DNA from: JBBSAT01 sp044223665
GTDB lineage: Bacteria > Myxococcota_A > Polyangia > Polyangiales > Sandaracinaceae
Reading direction: 5' to 3'
Assembly: GCA_044223665.1 (NCBI GenBank)
Contig: JBGALT010000010.1
Span: 31,786 to 95,785, forward strand
Length of the DNA stretch: 64,000 nt
Shown: positions 1 to 9,873 of the stretch, one piece after another
Position numbering within the stretch: the first letter of the stretch is position 1
How the letters are laid out: the number at the start of each line of letters is the position of its first letter
Notes under the pieces: model-generated
The model's database searches: none
What the model saw: the letters and a program-made list of their open reading frames with translations, nothing else
What the model was told of the DNA's origin: nothing
Translations under genes and position numbers: made by a program

Positions 1-3000
1 GTCTGCGCTGCGGGCGAGGTCTGCGCCGGCGGCGTCTGCCAGACGAGCTGCGGCGTGACGCTCGCCGACTGCGGCGGCACCTGCCGCGACCTCACGACCG
101 ATCGGGCCCACTGCGGCGCGTGCGGGAACGCCTGCGGCGCCGGCGAGATCTGCAGCGCGGGCACGTGCGCGGTCAGCTGCGCGCCCGGGCTCACCGACTG
201 TGGTGGCTCGTGCCGCGATCTCGCGAGCGACCGCCTGGCATGCGGCAGCTGCGGGACGATGTGCGCGAGCGGCGAGGTCTGCGGCGCCGGCGCCTGTGAG
301 GTGTCCTGCGTCGCCGGCCTCACCGACTGCAGCGGCTCGTGCCGCGACCTCTCGACCGATCGGCTGAACTGCGGCGCGTGCGGCACGCCGTGCGGCGCCG
401 GCGAGCTCTGCTCGGGCGGCGCATGCGGCACCACCTGCGGTGGCGGCCTGGTCGACTGCGGCGGCGTGTGTCGAGATCTCTCGAACGACGTCCGCGCGTG
501 CGGAGCCTGCGGCAACGCATGCGGCCCGGACGAGCTCTGCGTCATGGGGCTCTGCGAGCTCGACTGCGGCGCGAGCGCCACCAACTGCGGCGGGACGTGC
601 CGCGACCTCTCCGTCGATCCTCGCGCGTGCGGCGCCTGCGGTCGTGCCTGCGCTGCCGGCGAGGTCTGCACCGGCGGGCTCTGCGCGCTCACGTGCGGCG
701 CGTTCGAGAGCGACTGCAGCGGCGTCTGCCGCGATCTCTCCACCGATCGCCTGAACTGCGGTGGGTGCGGCACCGCGTGCGCCGCCGGCGAGATCTGCAG
801 CGCGGGCGTCTGCCAGACGAGCTGCGGCGCCGGGCTGACGGACTGTGGAGGGAGCTGTCGCGACCTCCAGAGCGATCGCGGCCACTGCGGCAGCTGCGGG
901 GCCTCGTGTGGCGCCGGCGAGGTGTGCTCGGCCGGCCGCTGCGAGGTGAGCTGCGGGCCCGGCCTGACCGACTGCGGCGGCACGTGCCGCGACCTCGCGA
1001 CCGATCGCAACGACTGTGGCGGATGCGGCATCGGCTGCGCGCCGGGCGAGATCTGCAGCGCGGGGATCTGCGAGACCAGCTGCGGCGCCGGGCTCAGCGA
1101 CTGCGCCGGAACCTGTCGCGATCTCGCGACCGACCGTGGCCACTGCGGCGCGTGCGGGCTCGCGTGCGCGCAAGGCGAGGTGTGCTCGGCCGGGAGCTGC
1201 GTCGCGAGCTGCGCGGTGGGGACGATCGACTGCGGCGGCGTCTGCCGCGACCTCGCGACCGATCGGCTCAACTGCGGCGCGTGCGGCACGCTCTGCACGG
1301 CGGGCGAGATCTGCAGCGGCGGCTCGTGCGAGGTGAGCTGCGGCGCCGGGCTGACGGAGTGCAGCGCCGTCTGTCGCGATCTCGACGACGACCGACTGAA
1401 CTGCGGCAGCTGCGGGCATGCGTGCGCTCCAGGCGAGCTCTGCGCGGGCGGCACCTGCGGGACGACGTGCTCGATCGGGCTCACCGACTGCGGCGGCATC
1501 TGCCGCGATCTCACGACCGACGTGCTCGACTGCGGGACGTGCGGAGAGGTCTGCGTCGCCGGCACGCGCTGCGTGGGCGGCGTGTGCGAGACGTCCTGCG
1601 TCGCCGGCCAGACGAGCTGCGGCGGCGTCTGCCGCGATCTCCAGACCGACCGCGGGCACTGCGGCAGCTGCGGAGCGGCCTGCGGCGCCGGCGAGATCTG
1701 CGCGGCGGGCAGCTGCGTGGTCAGCTGCCCGAGCGGCGAGACGGACTGCAGCGGGGCATGCCGCGACCTCGCGACCGACGTCGGCCACTGCGGCGCCTGC
1801 GGCCGCGCGTGCGCGAGCGGCCAGGTCTGCTCGGGCGGCGCGTGCGTGACGAGCTGCGGCGCGGGGCTGAGCGACTGCGCGGGGAGCTGTCGCGACCTCG
1901 CGACCGATCGCGCGCACTGCGGCGGGTGCGGGATCGCCTGCGACCCGGGCGAGGTCTGTGCGGCCGGAAGCTGCCAGGTGAGCTGCGGAAGCGGGCTCTC
2001 GAGCTGCGGCGGCGTGTGCCGCGACACCACGACCGACCTCGCCCACTGCGGCGCGTGCGGGCACGCCTGCGGCGCGGGCGAGGTCTGCTCGGCGGGCGCT
2101 TGCCTCGTCGACTGCGGGCCCGGGCTCACCGAGTGCAGCGGCGTCTGTCGCGATCTCGCGAGCGATCGCCTCCACTGCGGCGGCTGCGCGACCGTCTGCG
2201 GCGCCGGCGAGATCTGCAGCGCCGGCCGCTGCGCGCTCAGCTGCGCCGCCGGGCTGACCGACTGCGGCGGCCTGTGCCGTGACCTCGCGAGCAGCGTGAA
2301 CGACTGCGGGAGCTGCGGAAGGGCCTGCGCAGCGGGCCAGGTGTGCTCGAGCGGCGCCTGCGTCACCACGTGCGGGGCGGGCACCAGCGAGTGCAGCGGG
2401 AGCTGTCGCGATCTCGCCACCGATCGAGCGAACTGCGGAAGCTGCGGCCACGTGTGCGGCGCCGGCCAGGTCTGCTCCGCCGGCGCGTGCGTCGTGAGCT
2501 GCGGGAGCGGCCAGGTGGACTGCGGCGGGGCGTGCCGCGACCTCGCGACCGACGCGCGCAACTGCGGCGGCTGCGGCGTCACCTGCCCGGCGGGCCAGCT
2601 CTGCGCGGCGGGCAGCTGCCAGACGAGCTGCGGCGGCTCGCTCGCGAACTGCTCGGGGACCTGCCGCGATCTGTCCACCGACACGAGCCACTGCGGCACG
2701 TGCGGCCACGCGTGCCCGGCAGGGCAGCTCTGCTCGGCCGGGACCTGCCAGGTCACCTGTGGCGCCGGCACCACCAACTGCGGCGGCGTCTGTCGCGATC
2801 TCACGACCGACCGGCTCCACTGCGGCAGCTGCGCGATGTCTTGCCCGCCCGGGCAGGTCTGCAGCGCGTCGAGCTGCAGCCTCTCGTGCTCGCCCGGGTT
2901 CACCGACTGCGGCGGCGCGTGTCGCGATCTCTCGACGGACCCGAGCGACTGCGGGACGTGCGGCCGCGTCTGCCCGCCGGGGACGCTCTGCAGCGCCGGC

Positions 3001-4515
3001 GCGTGCACGCTCACGTGCGCCGCCGGCACCACCGACTGCTCGGGCGCTTGTCGCGATCTCTCGACCGATCGCCTGAACTGCGGGATGTGCGGGCGCGTCT
3101 GCCCGGCCGGTCAGCTCTGCTCGGGTGGCACGTGCCAGGTGAGCTGCGGCGCCGGCACGACCAATTGCTCCGGGACCTGCCGAGACCTCGCCACCGACGT
3201 CGCCCACTGCGGGATGTGCGGGCGCGCATGCGCGGCCGGCCAGCTCTGCTCGGCGGGCACCTGCACCGTCACGTGCGGCGCCGGCACGACCAACTGCTCC
3301 GGGACCTGCCGAGACCTCTCCACCGACACCGCCCACTGCGGCATGTGCGGGCGCGCGTGCGCGGCCGGCAACGTCTGCTCGGGCGGCACGTGCGTCCCCA
3401 CCTGCGGCAGCGGCACCACGAACTGCATGGGCGCGTGCCGTGATCTGTCGACCGATCGCCTCAACTGCGGCGGCTGCGGCGTGGTCTGCGGGGCCGGCAC
3501 GATCTGCAGCGCGGGCGTCTGCACGACGAGCTGCGGGGCCGGGCTCACCAACTGCTCGGGCGCGTGTCGTGACACGCGCGTCGACGGCGCCAACTGCGGC
3601 AGCTGCGGCGCGAGCTGCCCTGCGGGCAGCGTGTGCAGCGCGAGCAGCTGCATGGTCAGCTGCGGAAGCGGGCTCACGAGCTGCTCGGGCGCCTGCCGCG
3701 ATCTCGCCACCGACCGCCTGAACTGCGGCATGTGTGGCCGCGCCTGCGGCACGGGCCAGGTCTGCACCGGCGGCGCGTGCATGACGAGCTGCGGCACGGG
3801 CCTCACCAACTGCGGCGGCGTCTGCCGCGACACCACGACCGATCGCGCGAACTGCGGCAGCTGCGGCGTCACCTGCCCCTCGGGCCAGATCTGTCAGGGC
3901 TCGGCCTGCGTCGTGAGCTGCGCGAGCGGGCAGACCGCGTGCGGCACGAGCTGTCGCGATCTCGCCACCGATCGCCTGAACTGCGGCACCTGCGGCCGGG
4001 CCTGCGCTTCCGGCGAGATCTGCTCGGCGGGCGCGTGCGTGCTCTCGTGCCCGTCGGGGCAGATCGCCTGCCTCACGCGATGCGTGGACAGCCCCGGCGG
4101 CCCTCTGACGTGCGCGGGCCCCTACAACCTCGGGACGCTCGGGGCGAGCACCAGCGCCATCGGCCCACCGCGCGTGCAGCCGATGCCCGGAATGGTCGAC
4201 TGGTACCAGGTCACGTTCCCGCTCAATCCCGACTACCAGATGCACGGGTCGGGCTCGCCGCGCATCCTCTTCGGACAGAACGACGGCGGCGTGTTCCGCT
4301 TCGACGTCGTCGGCACGTGCGGCGGTGCATCGCTGAGCTGCCAGGTGGAAGGCGGCCCCTCGACGAGCCTCACGGACTGGCAGTTCTTCGACAACTGCGT
4401 CAACGGCAGCTGCTCGACGCGCATGCGCACGTGGCCAGGAACGGTCTTCGTCCAGGTGCGCCGCATCACGGGCGGGACCGACTGCGGCGCGTATCGGCTC
4501 TCGGTGTCGCGGTGA
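1..4515 (+). CDS. Giant Cys-rich tandem-repeat surface protein (5' end outside window)
   Basis: The frame is open from base 1. The GTG at 55 lies inside a repeat and is not a real start, so the N-terminus and any signal peptide are upstream of the window. The visible 1504 residues are 31 complete repeats of exactly 43 residues, each with eight Cys spaced alike (consensus pieces DCGG-CRDLATDR, CGACG, CGAGE-CSAG-C). A C-terminal domain of about 150 residues follows, starting near base 4051. It has WYQVTF and FVQV segments and resembles pre-peptidase C-terminal (PPC-like) beta-sandwich domains. This looks like a secreted, disulfide-rich rod or adhesin. The stop overlaps a possible GTG start of the OmpA-type gene, so the two are probably one operon. 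The function is not known. Confidence 0.85.
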   Translation, partial: VCAAGEVCAGGVCQTSCGVTLADCGGTCRDLTTDRAHCGACGNACGAGEICSAGTCAVSCAPGLTDCGGSCRDLASDRLACGSCGTMCASGEVCGAGACEVSCVAGLTDCSGSCRDLSTDRLNCGACGTPCGAGELCSGGACGTTCGGGLVDCGGVCRDLSNDVRACGACGNACGPDELCVMGLCELDCGASATNCGGTCRDLSVDPRACGACGRACAAGEVCTGGLCALTCGAFESDCSGVCRDLSTDRLNCGGCGTACAAGEICSAGVCQTSCGAGLTDCGGSCRDLQSDRGHCGSCGASCGAGEVCSAGRCEVSCGPGLTDCGGTCRDLATDRNDCGGCGIGCAPGEICSAGICETSCGAGLSDCAGTCRDLATDRGHCGACGLACAQGEVCSAGSCVASCAVGTIDCGGVCRDLATDRLNCGACGTLCTAGEICSGGSCEVSCGAGLTECSAVCRDLDDDRLNCGSCGHACAPGELCAGGTCGTTCSIGLTDCGGICRDLTTDVLDCGTCGEVCVAGTRCVGGVCETSCVAGQTSCGGVCRDLQTDRGHCGSCGAACGAGEICAAGSCVVSCPSGETDCSGACRDLATDVGHCGACGRACASGQVCSGGACVTSCGAGLSDCAGSCRDLATDRAHCGGCGIACDPGEVCAAGSCQVSCGSGLSSCGGVCRDTTTDLAHCGACGHACGAGEVCSAGACLVDCGPGLTECSGVCRDLASDRLHCGGCATVCGAGEICSAGRCALSCAAGLTDCGGLCRDLASSVNDCGSCGRACAAGQVCSSGACVTTCGAGTSECSGSCRDLATDRANCGSCGHVCGAGQVCSAGACVVSCGSGQVDCGGACRDLATDARNCGGCGVTCPAGQLCAAGSCQTSCGGSLANCSGTCRDLSTDTSHCGTCGHACPAGQLCSAGTCQVTCGAGTTNCGGVCRDLTTDRLHCGSCAMSCPPGQVCSASSCSLSCSPGFTDCGGACRDLSTDPSDCGTCGRVCPPGTLCSAGACTLTCAAGTTDCSGACRDLSTDRLNCGMCGRVCPAGQLCSGGTCQVSCGAGTTNCSGTCRDLATDVAHCGMCGRACAAGQLCSAGTCTVTCGAGTTNCSGTCRDLSTDTAHCGMCGRACAAGNVCSGGTCVPTCGSGTTNCMGACRDLSTDRLNCGGCGVVCGAGTICSAGVCTTSCGAGLTNCSGACRDTRVDGANCGSCGASCPAGSVCSASSCMVSCGSGLTSCSGACRDLATDRLNCGMCGRACGTGQVCTGGACMTSCGTGLTNCGGVCRDTTTDRANCGSCGVTCPSGQICQGSACVVSCASGQTACGTSCRDLATDRLNCGTCGRACASGEICSAGACVLSCPSGQIACLTRCVDSPGGPLTCAGPYNLGTLGASTSAIGPPRVQPMPGMVDWYQVTFPLNPDYQMHGSGSPRILFGQNDGGVFRFDVVGTCGGASLSCQVEGGPSTSLTDWQFFDNCVNGSCSTRMRTWPGTVFVQVRRITGGTDCGAYRLSVSR
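52..4050 (+). repeat. 129-bp coding tandem repeat, 31 units
   Basis: Thirty-one head-to-tail units of 129 bp encode 43 residues with eight conserved Cys. No unit changes length. The Cys codons, the CRDL/CRDT motif and the CGxCG motif are nearly invariant, while the positions between them vary. Another partial unit is present before base 52, so the array continues leftwards. The strict period suggests each unit is one disulfide module. Unequal recombination could change the copy number. Confidence 0.92.
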
Positions 4516-4526
4516 GCGCAGTCACG

Positions 4527-5792
4527 ATGAAGCGCGCGCTCGGGCTCGCCGCAGCTCCCTTCCGACGGCGCGGCGCGTTGCGGCGGCTCCGGATCGCATC
4601 GGCATGGCTCGTCCTCTTCACTCTCCTGCTCGCGCCGCGCGCCGCGCAGGCCCAGCGCGCCCTCACGCTCCACGCGGAGGGCGACGTCGGCGTGATGCTG
4701 AGCAGTCGCTACCGTGATCGCTTCGACTGGGGCGGCGGCTTCTCGGGACGCGTCGGCGTCGAGCTCGCCGGCCCTCTGCTCGAGCTCCGCGCGAGCGGCG
4801 GCGCCGCGTGGTTCCCGGTGCCGGGCCAGGAGCCGGGGACGCTCTACACCGTGATGGCGGGCGTGCGCTCGACGATCCGCGTCGACGACTCCGCGGCCGG
4901 CGGGCCCTTCGTCGACCTCGATGGCGGCCTGGGCATCACCGGCCCGCTCGCGCGCTTCGTGATGGACGTGGGCGTCGGGTGGTCGTTCGCGCCGATCGAG
5001 GCGCTCTGGGTCGGGCCGGTCGCACGCTACGTGCTCATCGTGCAGGACCCCGGCGACAGCGTCCCGGACCTCGGTCACTTCCTCTACCTCGGCGTCGACG
5101 TCGCAGGACGGATCGCGCTCGACGCGGCCCCCGTGGCGGTCCCGGTGAGCCGCGAGGACTTCGATCACGACCGCGTGACCGACGACGTCGATCGCTGCCC
5201 CGAGGAGCCGGAGGACGTGGACGGCACGCTGGACGACGACGGCTGCCCCGACCTCGACGACGACGGCGACGGCGTGCCCGACGCCGCCGACCGCTGCCCC
5301 GGTGCGGCCGAGATCCACAACGACTACGACGACGAGGACGGCTGCCCCGACGAAGCGCCCGCGCCGGAAGCGCCGCCGCCGGTGGTGCAGACCGTCGTCG
5401 TCGTTCCGCACGGCACACCCGGCCGACCGCTCGAGCCCGTGGTGCTCTTCCGCGTCGGCTCCGCGCGCGTCTCGCCGCGCTACCACGACGCCATCCAGGC
5501 GGTCTGCGAGCTCGCGCTGGGGGAGCCGGGCTCGCGCCTGCGCGTGATCGGGCACGCCGACGAGCAGGGCACGCCGGCGGGCAACCAGCGCCTCGGTGCC
5601 GAGCGCGCCGGTGGCGTGGCCGAGCAGCTCATCCTCTGCGGCGTGGCGCCGGATCGCATCGAGTCGGTCTCCTACGGCGATCAGCGCCCGGCGTGCACGG
5701 ACGACAGCGAGGAGTGTCGCGAGGCGCGACGCCGCGTCGAGTTCGAGATCGTGGAGCAGCCCAACAGCCCGCCTCCGGAGCCCAGCCCGTGA
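4527..5792 (+). CDS. OmpA-family protein with TSP3-type calcium repeats
   Basis: Length 421 residues. The ATG at 4527 gives a long basic N-region, a hydrophobic core and a cleavage site after AQA. A GTG at 4512 overlapping the upstream stop is the alternative start. Residues of about 45-210 look like an outer-membrane beta-barrel. Residues of about 210-275 carry Asp-rich thrombospondin type 3 motifs (DFDHDRVTDDVDRCP, DDDGDGVPDAADRCP). Residues of about 300-410 form an OmpA C-terminal peptidoglycan-binding domain with GHADEQGT and a terminal ARRRVEFE. It likely anchors the envelope to the wall. It sits between two Cys-rich secreted proteins and is probably co-transcribed with both. Confidence 0.85.
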   Translation: MKRALGLAAAPFRRRGALRRLRIASAWLVLFTLLLAPRAAQAQRALTLHAEGDVGVMLSSRYRDRFDWGGGFSGRVGVELAGPLLELRASGGAAWFPVPGQEPGTLYTVMAGVRSTIRVDDSAAGGPFVDLDGGLGITGPLARFVMDVGVGWSFAPIEALWVGPVARYVLIVQDPGDSVPDLGHFLYLGVDVAGRIALDAAPVAVPVSREDFDHDRVTDDVDRCPEEPEDVDGTLDDDGCPDLDDDGDGVPDAADRCPGAAEIHNDYDDEDGCPDEAPAPEAPPPVVQTVVVVPHGTPGRPLEPVVLFRVGSARVSPRYHDAIQAVCELALGEPGSRLRVIGHADEQGTPAGNQRLGAERAGGVAEQLILCGVAPDRIESVSYGDQRPACTDDSEECREARRRVEFEIVEQPNSPPPEPSP

Positions 5793-6616
5793 ACGCTCGC
5801 TCCTGGTGGCCGATGCTCGCCACCGCTCTCGCCACGCTCTGCCCCGTCCTGCCTGGATGCGAGGCCCCGCCCGCCGGATGCCGCAGCGTCGGCGGGATCG
5901 CCGGGACCTGCGCGATCGGCGATGCGTGCACGGACAGCCTCGACTGCGCGAGCTCGAGCTGCGACGACGGCGTCTGCGCGGAGAGCTGCACGAGCGCGCG
6001 CGACTGCCTGGCCGGCGAGATCTGCGTCGCCTTCCGCGACGGGCGAGGGACGCGCCGCACGTGCAGCGCGGTCTGCCCGCCCGAGCCCTTCCACGTGGTG
6101 GGCGACACGAACGGGCTCGTGTGCGTCGGGGGGGAGCTCCAGCGCTGCGGCGACCTCGTCGATCCGGGCCCCATGTGCGACCTGTGCCCGTGCGGCGTGG
6201 GCCGTCGTTGCGTCGTGCCCGGCGGCTCGGAGTGCCGCACCGCGACGAGCGCTTGCGCCTGCGTCTCGCCCGCCGCCGTCGGCGAGCCGTGCACGTCGAA
6301 CGTCGGGTGCATCTCGTTCAACTGCTCGGGCGTCCCCGGCGACCCGGCGCGCCGCTGCCAGATCGCCGCCGGCACGCCGTGCGACGCCTCGAGCGTGTGT
6401 GTGCACTGCGACGAGCCGGTGGAGACCGGAGGCGAGGGCTGCCGCCAGAGCTGCGAGCGCGACGCCGACTGCCTCGGGGCCGTCTGCGCGCCCCGGATCG
6501 CGGGCGAGCCGGCCTGCTACGTCGACTGCACGATCGACGGCCGCTGCCCCGACGGGCAGACCTGCGTCGTGTTCGAGGGCGACCCGCGCGGTCGCCGCTA
6601 CTGCGCGCCGTCCTGA
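5789..6616 (+). CDS. Cys-rich lipoprotein
   Basis: Length 275 residues. The GTG at 5789 overlaps the upstream TGA as GTGA, implying translational coupling to the OmpA-type gene. The N-terminus has a hydrophobic stretch ending in the lipobox LPGC. The mature part has many Cys in small modules (CTSARDCLAGE, CERDADCLG, GRCPDGQTC), the pattern common in secreted myxobacterial lipoproteins. There is no catalytic motif. Its 3' end overlaps the convergent membrane-protein gene by 19 bp. The function is unknown; context suggests a surface complex with the two genes before it. Confidence 0.75.
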   Translation: MNARSWWPMLATALATLCPVLPGCEAPPAGCRSVGGIAGTCAIGDACTDSLDCASSSCDDGVCAESCTSARDCLAGEICVAFRDGRGTRRTCSAVCPPEPFHVVGDTNGLVCVGGELQRCGDLVDPGPMCDLCPCGVGRRCVVPGGSECRTATSACACVSPAAVGEPCTSNVGCISFNCSGVPGDPARRCQIAAGTPCDASSVCVHCDEPVETGGEGCRQSCERDADCLGAVCAPRIAGEPACYVDCTIDGRCPDGQTCVVFEGDPRGRRYCAPS

Positions 6617-8181
6617 CCCTCTCGCGGGTCGAGGTCGTGCGCACTGTCGCGCACGCTGCCGCGCTCGAGCGGCTCGAGCACCCGGAGCTCGGTGCTGGTG
6701 CACGGACAGATCGTGTAGCGACTGGCTGGCGCCGAGAACACGCCGCGGTAGCGCGGGCTCGCGGTCATGTGGGGAAACCACGTCGGGAACACCACGAAGT
6801 AGCGCGGATGCACCTCCGCGAAGATGTCTGCGCCCACCACGCTCACGCGATGCTCGTTGAGGCCGGCGATGTCGAGCACCGGCCGATCGGCGAAGATGCG
6901 GATCGCGCCGGCGTCGTGGGTGGCGATCCAGTCGTCCGGGCCCGTGCGCTCGCGGAGCCAGAGGCCGATCCGGACCTGCATCTCCTCGATGTTCTGACAG
7001 TTCCACGCGTAGGTCCCGGCCGAGCGCTCGAGCCGCATCGGCAGCACCGAGAGCGGCAGCACGAGCGCGGCCCCGCAGAGCAGCCCCGCGAGCACGGCGC
7101 GCGGGGCACGCTCGACGCGCAGCGCGTGGACGCGCGCCCACGCCTCGCGCGCGCCGACCGCCATCAAGGCGAGCGTCCAGGGCTGATGCGGGAGCACGTA
7201 GCGCAGCAAGGCGAACGCGCGCACGAAGACGACATCGTGCGCCCACGCGACGCCCGCCAGAAAAACGAGTGGACCGACGAGGACCCCGATCCGACGCTCG
7301 CGATCGAGCTTGCGATCGCTCGCCACGCGCCGAGCCGCCAGGCCGAGGAGCACGAAGCCACTGCCGAGGAAGAACCAGCTCTGCGCGAGGAGCTGGGGGC
7401 CGAACATCTGTGGCACGTCCCGGACGACGTCGAGGAGCGAGTGAGGGTGGTGCTTGGCGTAGAAGGTGTTCGGGAGCGGACGCCCTGCGACGTGGAGGCA
7501 GAACGCCGACCAGAGGCCCCCGGCGACGGCGGACGGGCCCGCGAGCCGGCCGAGGCGTGGCCAGCGAGCCTCGGGGGGACTGCGCCGCGCCTCGAGGCCG
7601 ATCAGAAAGAGCGCCACGAGCGCGCACTCCGGCCGCGCAAGCAGCGCGCCGGCCCAGAGGACGCCCGCGAGCAGCCATCGCTCCTCGACCCAGGCGAGCA
7701 CCGCCGCGAGCATCACCGTCGCGGCGAGCGACACCTCCATCCCGGAGACCGCCGCGAACGCCAGCGAGGGGTCGAGGGCGACCATCAGCCCGGCCAGGAT
7801 CCCCACGCGTCGCTCGCCCGAGAGGCGCACCGCGAGGCGATCGGCGAGCACGCTCGCGCCGATCGAGAGCGCCACGCCGAGCACCTTCGTGGCGAGGGCG
7901 ACCGCGCGCGGATCGTTCGTCACCGCCCAGAGCGGCGTGAGCAGCAGGACCCAGAGCGGGCTCGTGAAGCCCGCCTCCGGCCGCCCCGGGACGTACTCGA
8001 AGAAGCCTCCGTGGGCGAGCGAGCGCGCGTAGACGTCGTGGATCCACGAGTCGTCGAGCGGGAACCCGATCCACGCCGCGTCGGTGCCGGGATCGCGCCG
8101 CAGCACGAAGAACGCCGCGACCGCGACGTGCACGAGCACGTAGCCGAGGACGACGGAGGCTTCCTTCGCGCGCGCGCTCAC
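6598..8181 (-). CDS. GT-C-like polytopic membrane glycosyltransferase
   Basis: Length 527 residues, GTG start. About ten hydrophobic segments run from residue 10 to about 400. The first long loop has an acidic pair in LDDSWIHDVYARSLAHGG, the position where GT-C enzymes (PMT/ArnT/Alg families) keep their catalytic acidic residues. The C-terminal 130 residues are soluble (THDAGAIRIFADRPVLDI). It would transfer a sugar from a polyprenyl-phosphate carrier on the outer face of the membrane. Donor and acceptor cannot be told from sequence. It follows alr by 11 bp on the same strand, so co-transcription is likely. Confidence 0.65.
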   Translation of the reverse strand: MSARAKEASVVLGYVLVHVAVAAFFVLRRDPGTDAAWIGFPLDDSWIHDVYARSLAHGGFFEYVPGRPEAGFTSPLWVLLLTPLWAVTNDPRAVALATKVLGVALSIGASVLADRLAVRLSGERRVGILAGLMVALDPSLAFAAVSGMEVSLAATVMLAAVLAWVEERWLLAGVLWAGALLARPECALVALFLIGLEARRSPPEARWPRLGRLAGPSAVAGGLWSAFCLHVAGRPLPNTFYAKHHPHSLLDVVRDVPQMFGPQLLAQSWFFLGSGFVLLGLAARRVASDRKLDRERRIGVLVGPLVFLAGVAWAHDVVFVRAFALLRYVLPHQPWTLALMAVGAREAWARVHALRVERAPRAVLAGLLCGAALVLPLSVLPMRLERSAGTYAWNCQNIEEMQVRIGLWLRERTGPDDWIATHDAGAIRIFADRPVLDIAGLNEHRVSVVGADIFAEVHPRYFVVFPTWFPHMTASPRYRGVFSAPASRYTICPCTSTELRVLEPLERGSVRDSAHDLDPREGQDGAQ

Positions 8182-8192
8182 GCGCCCGCACT

Positions 8193-9365
8193 CTACTCTC
8201 CGACGTACGTCCGAGGCACGCGCCGCGAGACGGCCGTGAGCACGTCGTAGGCGATCGTGCCCGAGAGGGCCGCGACCTCGTCGGTCGTGATGGTGTCCGC
8301 GCCTTGCGTGCCGAGCACCACGACCTCGTCGCCGCGGTGCACGCCCGCCACCGCCGTCACGTCGAGCATCGTCAGGTCCATGGAGACGCGCCCGACGATC
8401 GGACAGCGGAGCCCCCGCACCAGCATCACGCCGCGGTTGCTCAGCTGGCGCGGCAAGCCGTCCCCGTAGCCGATCGGAACCGTGGCCACGAGCGTGCGAT
8501 CGCGCGCGACGAAGGTCCCGTCGTAGCCGACGTGCGTGCCGGCCTCGATCTCGCGCAGCGAGATGATCTCGGTGCGGATGCGCATCGCGCCGCGGAGCTC
8601 ACGCCCTTCGCGCAGGCCCATCCCGATGCCGAAGAGCGCGCCGCCCGGTCGCACCATGTCGAAGCGCGCCGCCGGATGCACGAGCGTCGCCGCCGTGTTC
8701 GCGACGTGCAGCGTGGCCGGGGTGTGGCCGGCGGCGAACACGAGCGCACGCGCGTCGTCGAAGAGCTTCAGCTGCGCCCGCGTCGTCTCGGCGTCGGTGT
8801 CGGCGCTCGAGAGGTGGGTCATGAGACCGGAGAGCACGCAGCGGGGGAGCCGCGTGAGACCCTCGAGGAAGCGCGGCAGCTCGCGCAGGGGGACGCCCAG
8901 GCGGGTCATGCCGGTGTCGACCTTCAGGTGCACACGGTACGGCCGGTCCGGCGCCGCGCGATCGAACGCCTCGACCTGCGAGAGATCGTAGACGACGGGC
9001 GTGAGGCCCGCCTCGAGGACGTCGCGGTGGGCGCGGCCGTAGACGCCGTTGAGCACGAGCACCGGCGCGCGGACGCCCGCTTCGCGCAGCTCGAGCCCTT
9101 CCTCGGCGAGCGCGACCCCGAAGCCGTCGACGCCCTCGTCCTCGAGCCGCAGGGCGACGGGGACCACGCCGTGACCGTAGGCGTCGGCCTTCACGACCGC
9201 GAGCACGCGCGCCGGGGCGGCGAAGCTGCGCACCACGGCGAGGTTGTGGGCGATCGCGCCGAGGTCGATCTCGGCGCGGGTGGGCCGCATCGTCTCGTCG
9301 GCGAGCTCGATGCGCGGCCGGAAGGTGAGCGTGTGCTCCGGGCGTCGCAAGGCGGAAGTGGCCAT
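8193..9365 (-). CDS. alr: Alanine racemase
   Basis: PLP-dependent conversion of L-alanine to D-alanine for peptidoglycan. The PLP lysine lies in VVKADAYGHG (about residue 54) and the second catalytic base, Tyr, in HVGYDGTF (about residue 276). Other family blocks are KVDTGMTRLG, GLMTHLSSAD and GRVSMDLTMLDV. The ATG at 9365 gives 390 residues. An ATG at 9290 (MRPTRAEIDLGAI) gives 365, closer to the usual length, and may be the true start. It is divergent from the VOC gene. Confidence 0.9.
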   Translation of the reverse strand: MATSALRRPEHTLTFRPRIELADETMRPTRAEIDLGAIAHNLAVVRSFAAPARVLAVVKADAYGHGVVPVALRLEDEGVDGFGVALAEEGLELREAGVRAPVLVLNGVYGRAHRDVLEAGLTPVVYDLSQVEAFDRAAPDRPYRVHLKVDTGMTRLGVPLRELPRFLEGLTRLPRCVLSGLMTHLSSADTDAETTRAQLKLFDDARALVFAAGHTPATLHVANTAATLVHPAARFDMVRPGGALFGIGMGLREGRELRGAMRIRTEIISLREIEAGTHVGYDGTFVARDRTLVATVPIGYGDGLPRQLSNRGVMLVRGLRCPIVGRVSMDLTMLDVTAVAGVHRGDEVVVLGTQGADTITTDEVAALSGTIAYDVLTAVSRRVPRTYVGE

Positions 9366-9441
9366 CCTACCCGTGACAACGCGGGGCGCACGCCCGATCC
9401 TTCCCGCGCCCGCCCCTACCCCACCCGTACGAGGACCACGC

Positions 9442-9816
9442 ATGCAGCGAATCACCACCAACCTCGTCGTCGAGTCGATCGAGGCGATGCTCCCGTTCTA
9501 CGAGAAGCTCGGCTTCGTCCGGAAGGTGGAGGTGCCCCACGAGGGGGCGCTCGGATTCGTCATCCTGGAGCACGGCGAGGTCGAGCTGATGATGCAGTCG
9601 CGCGCGTCCATCGCGGCCGACATCGCGGGGCTCGAGAGGGACGCCTTCCGCGCGATGCTCTACGTGACCGTCGACGACCTCGCCCCGATCCGGGCCGCGC
9701 TCGGTGACGGGCCGCGCGTCGTCCCCGAGCGGACCACGTTCTACGGCGCGCGCGAGATCATCGTGCGTGACCCGGCGGGAAACGTGGTCGCGTTCGCCGC
9801 GCACGAGCGAGGCTGA
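9442..9816 (+). CDS. VOC-superfamily (glyoxalase/bleomycin-resistance fold) protein
   Basis: Length 124 residues, the size of a single VOC domain. The N-terminal half has NLVVESIEAMLPFYEKLGF and the C-terminal half YVTVDDLAPIRAAL followed by IIVRDPAGNVVAFAAHE, the usual second module with its metal-site Glu. The substrate is unknown; relatives include lyases, dioxygenases and drug-binding proteins. The ATG at 9442 lies 76 bp from the divergent alr start. Confidence 0.75.
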   Translation: MQRITTNLVVESIEAMLPFYEKLGFVRKVEVPHEGALGFVILEHGEVELMMQSRASIAADIAGLERDAFRAMLYVTVDDLAPIRAALGDGPRVVPERTTFYGAREIIVRDPAGNVVAFAAHERG

Positions 9817-9873
9817 GCACGTGCCAGCCGCGGCGAGCGCGCAAGGCGCGCCGTGGCGCGGTACGCTCCCCGG

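Noticed and set aside
55..57. GTG at 55 as the start of the Cys-repeat gene
   Set aside because: The same repeat pattern continues in frame upstream to base 1, so this codon is internal.
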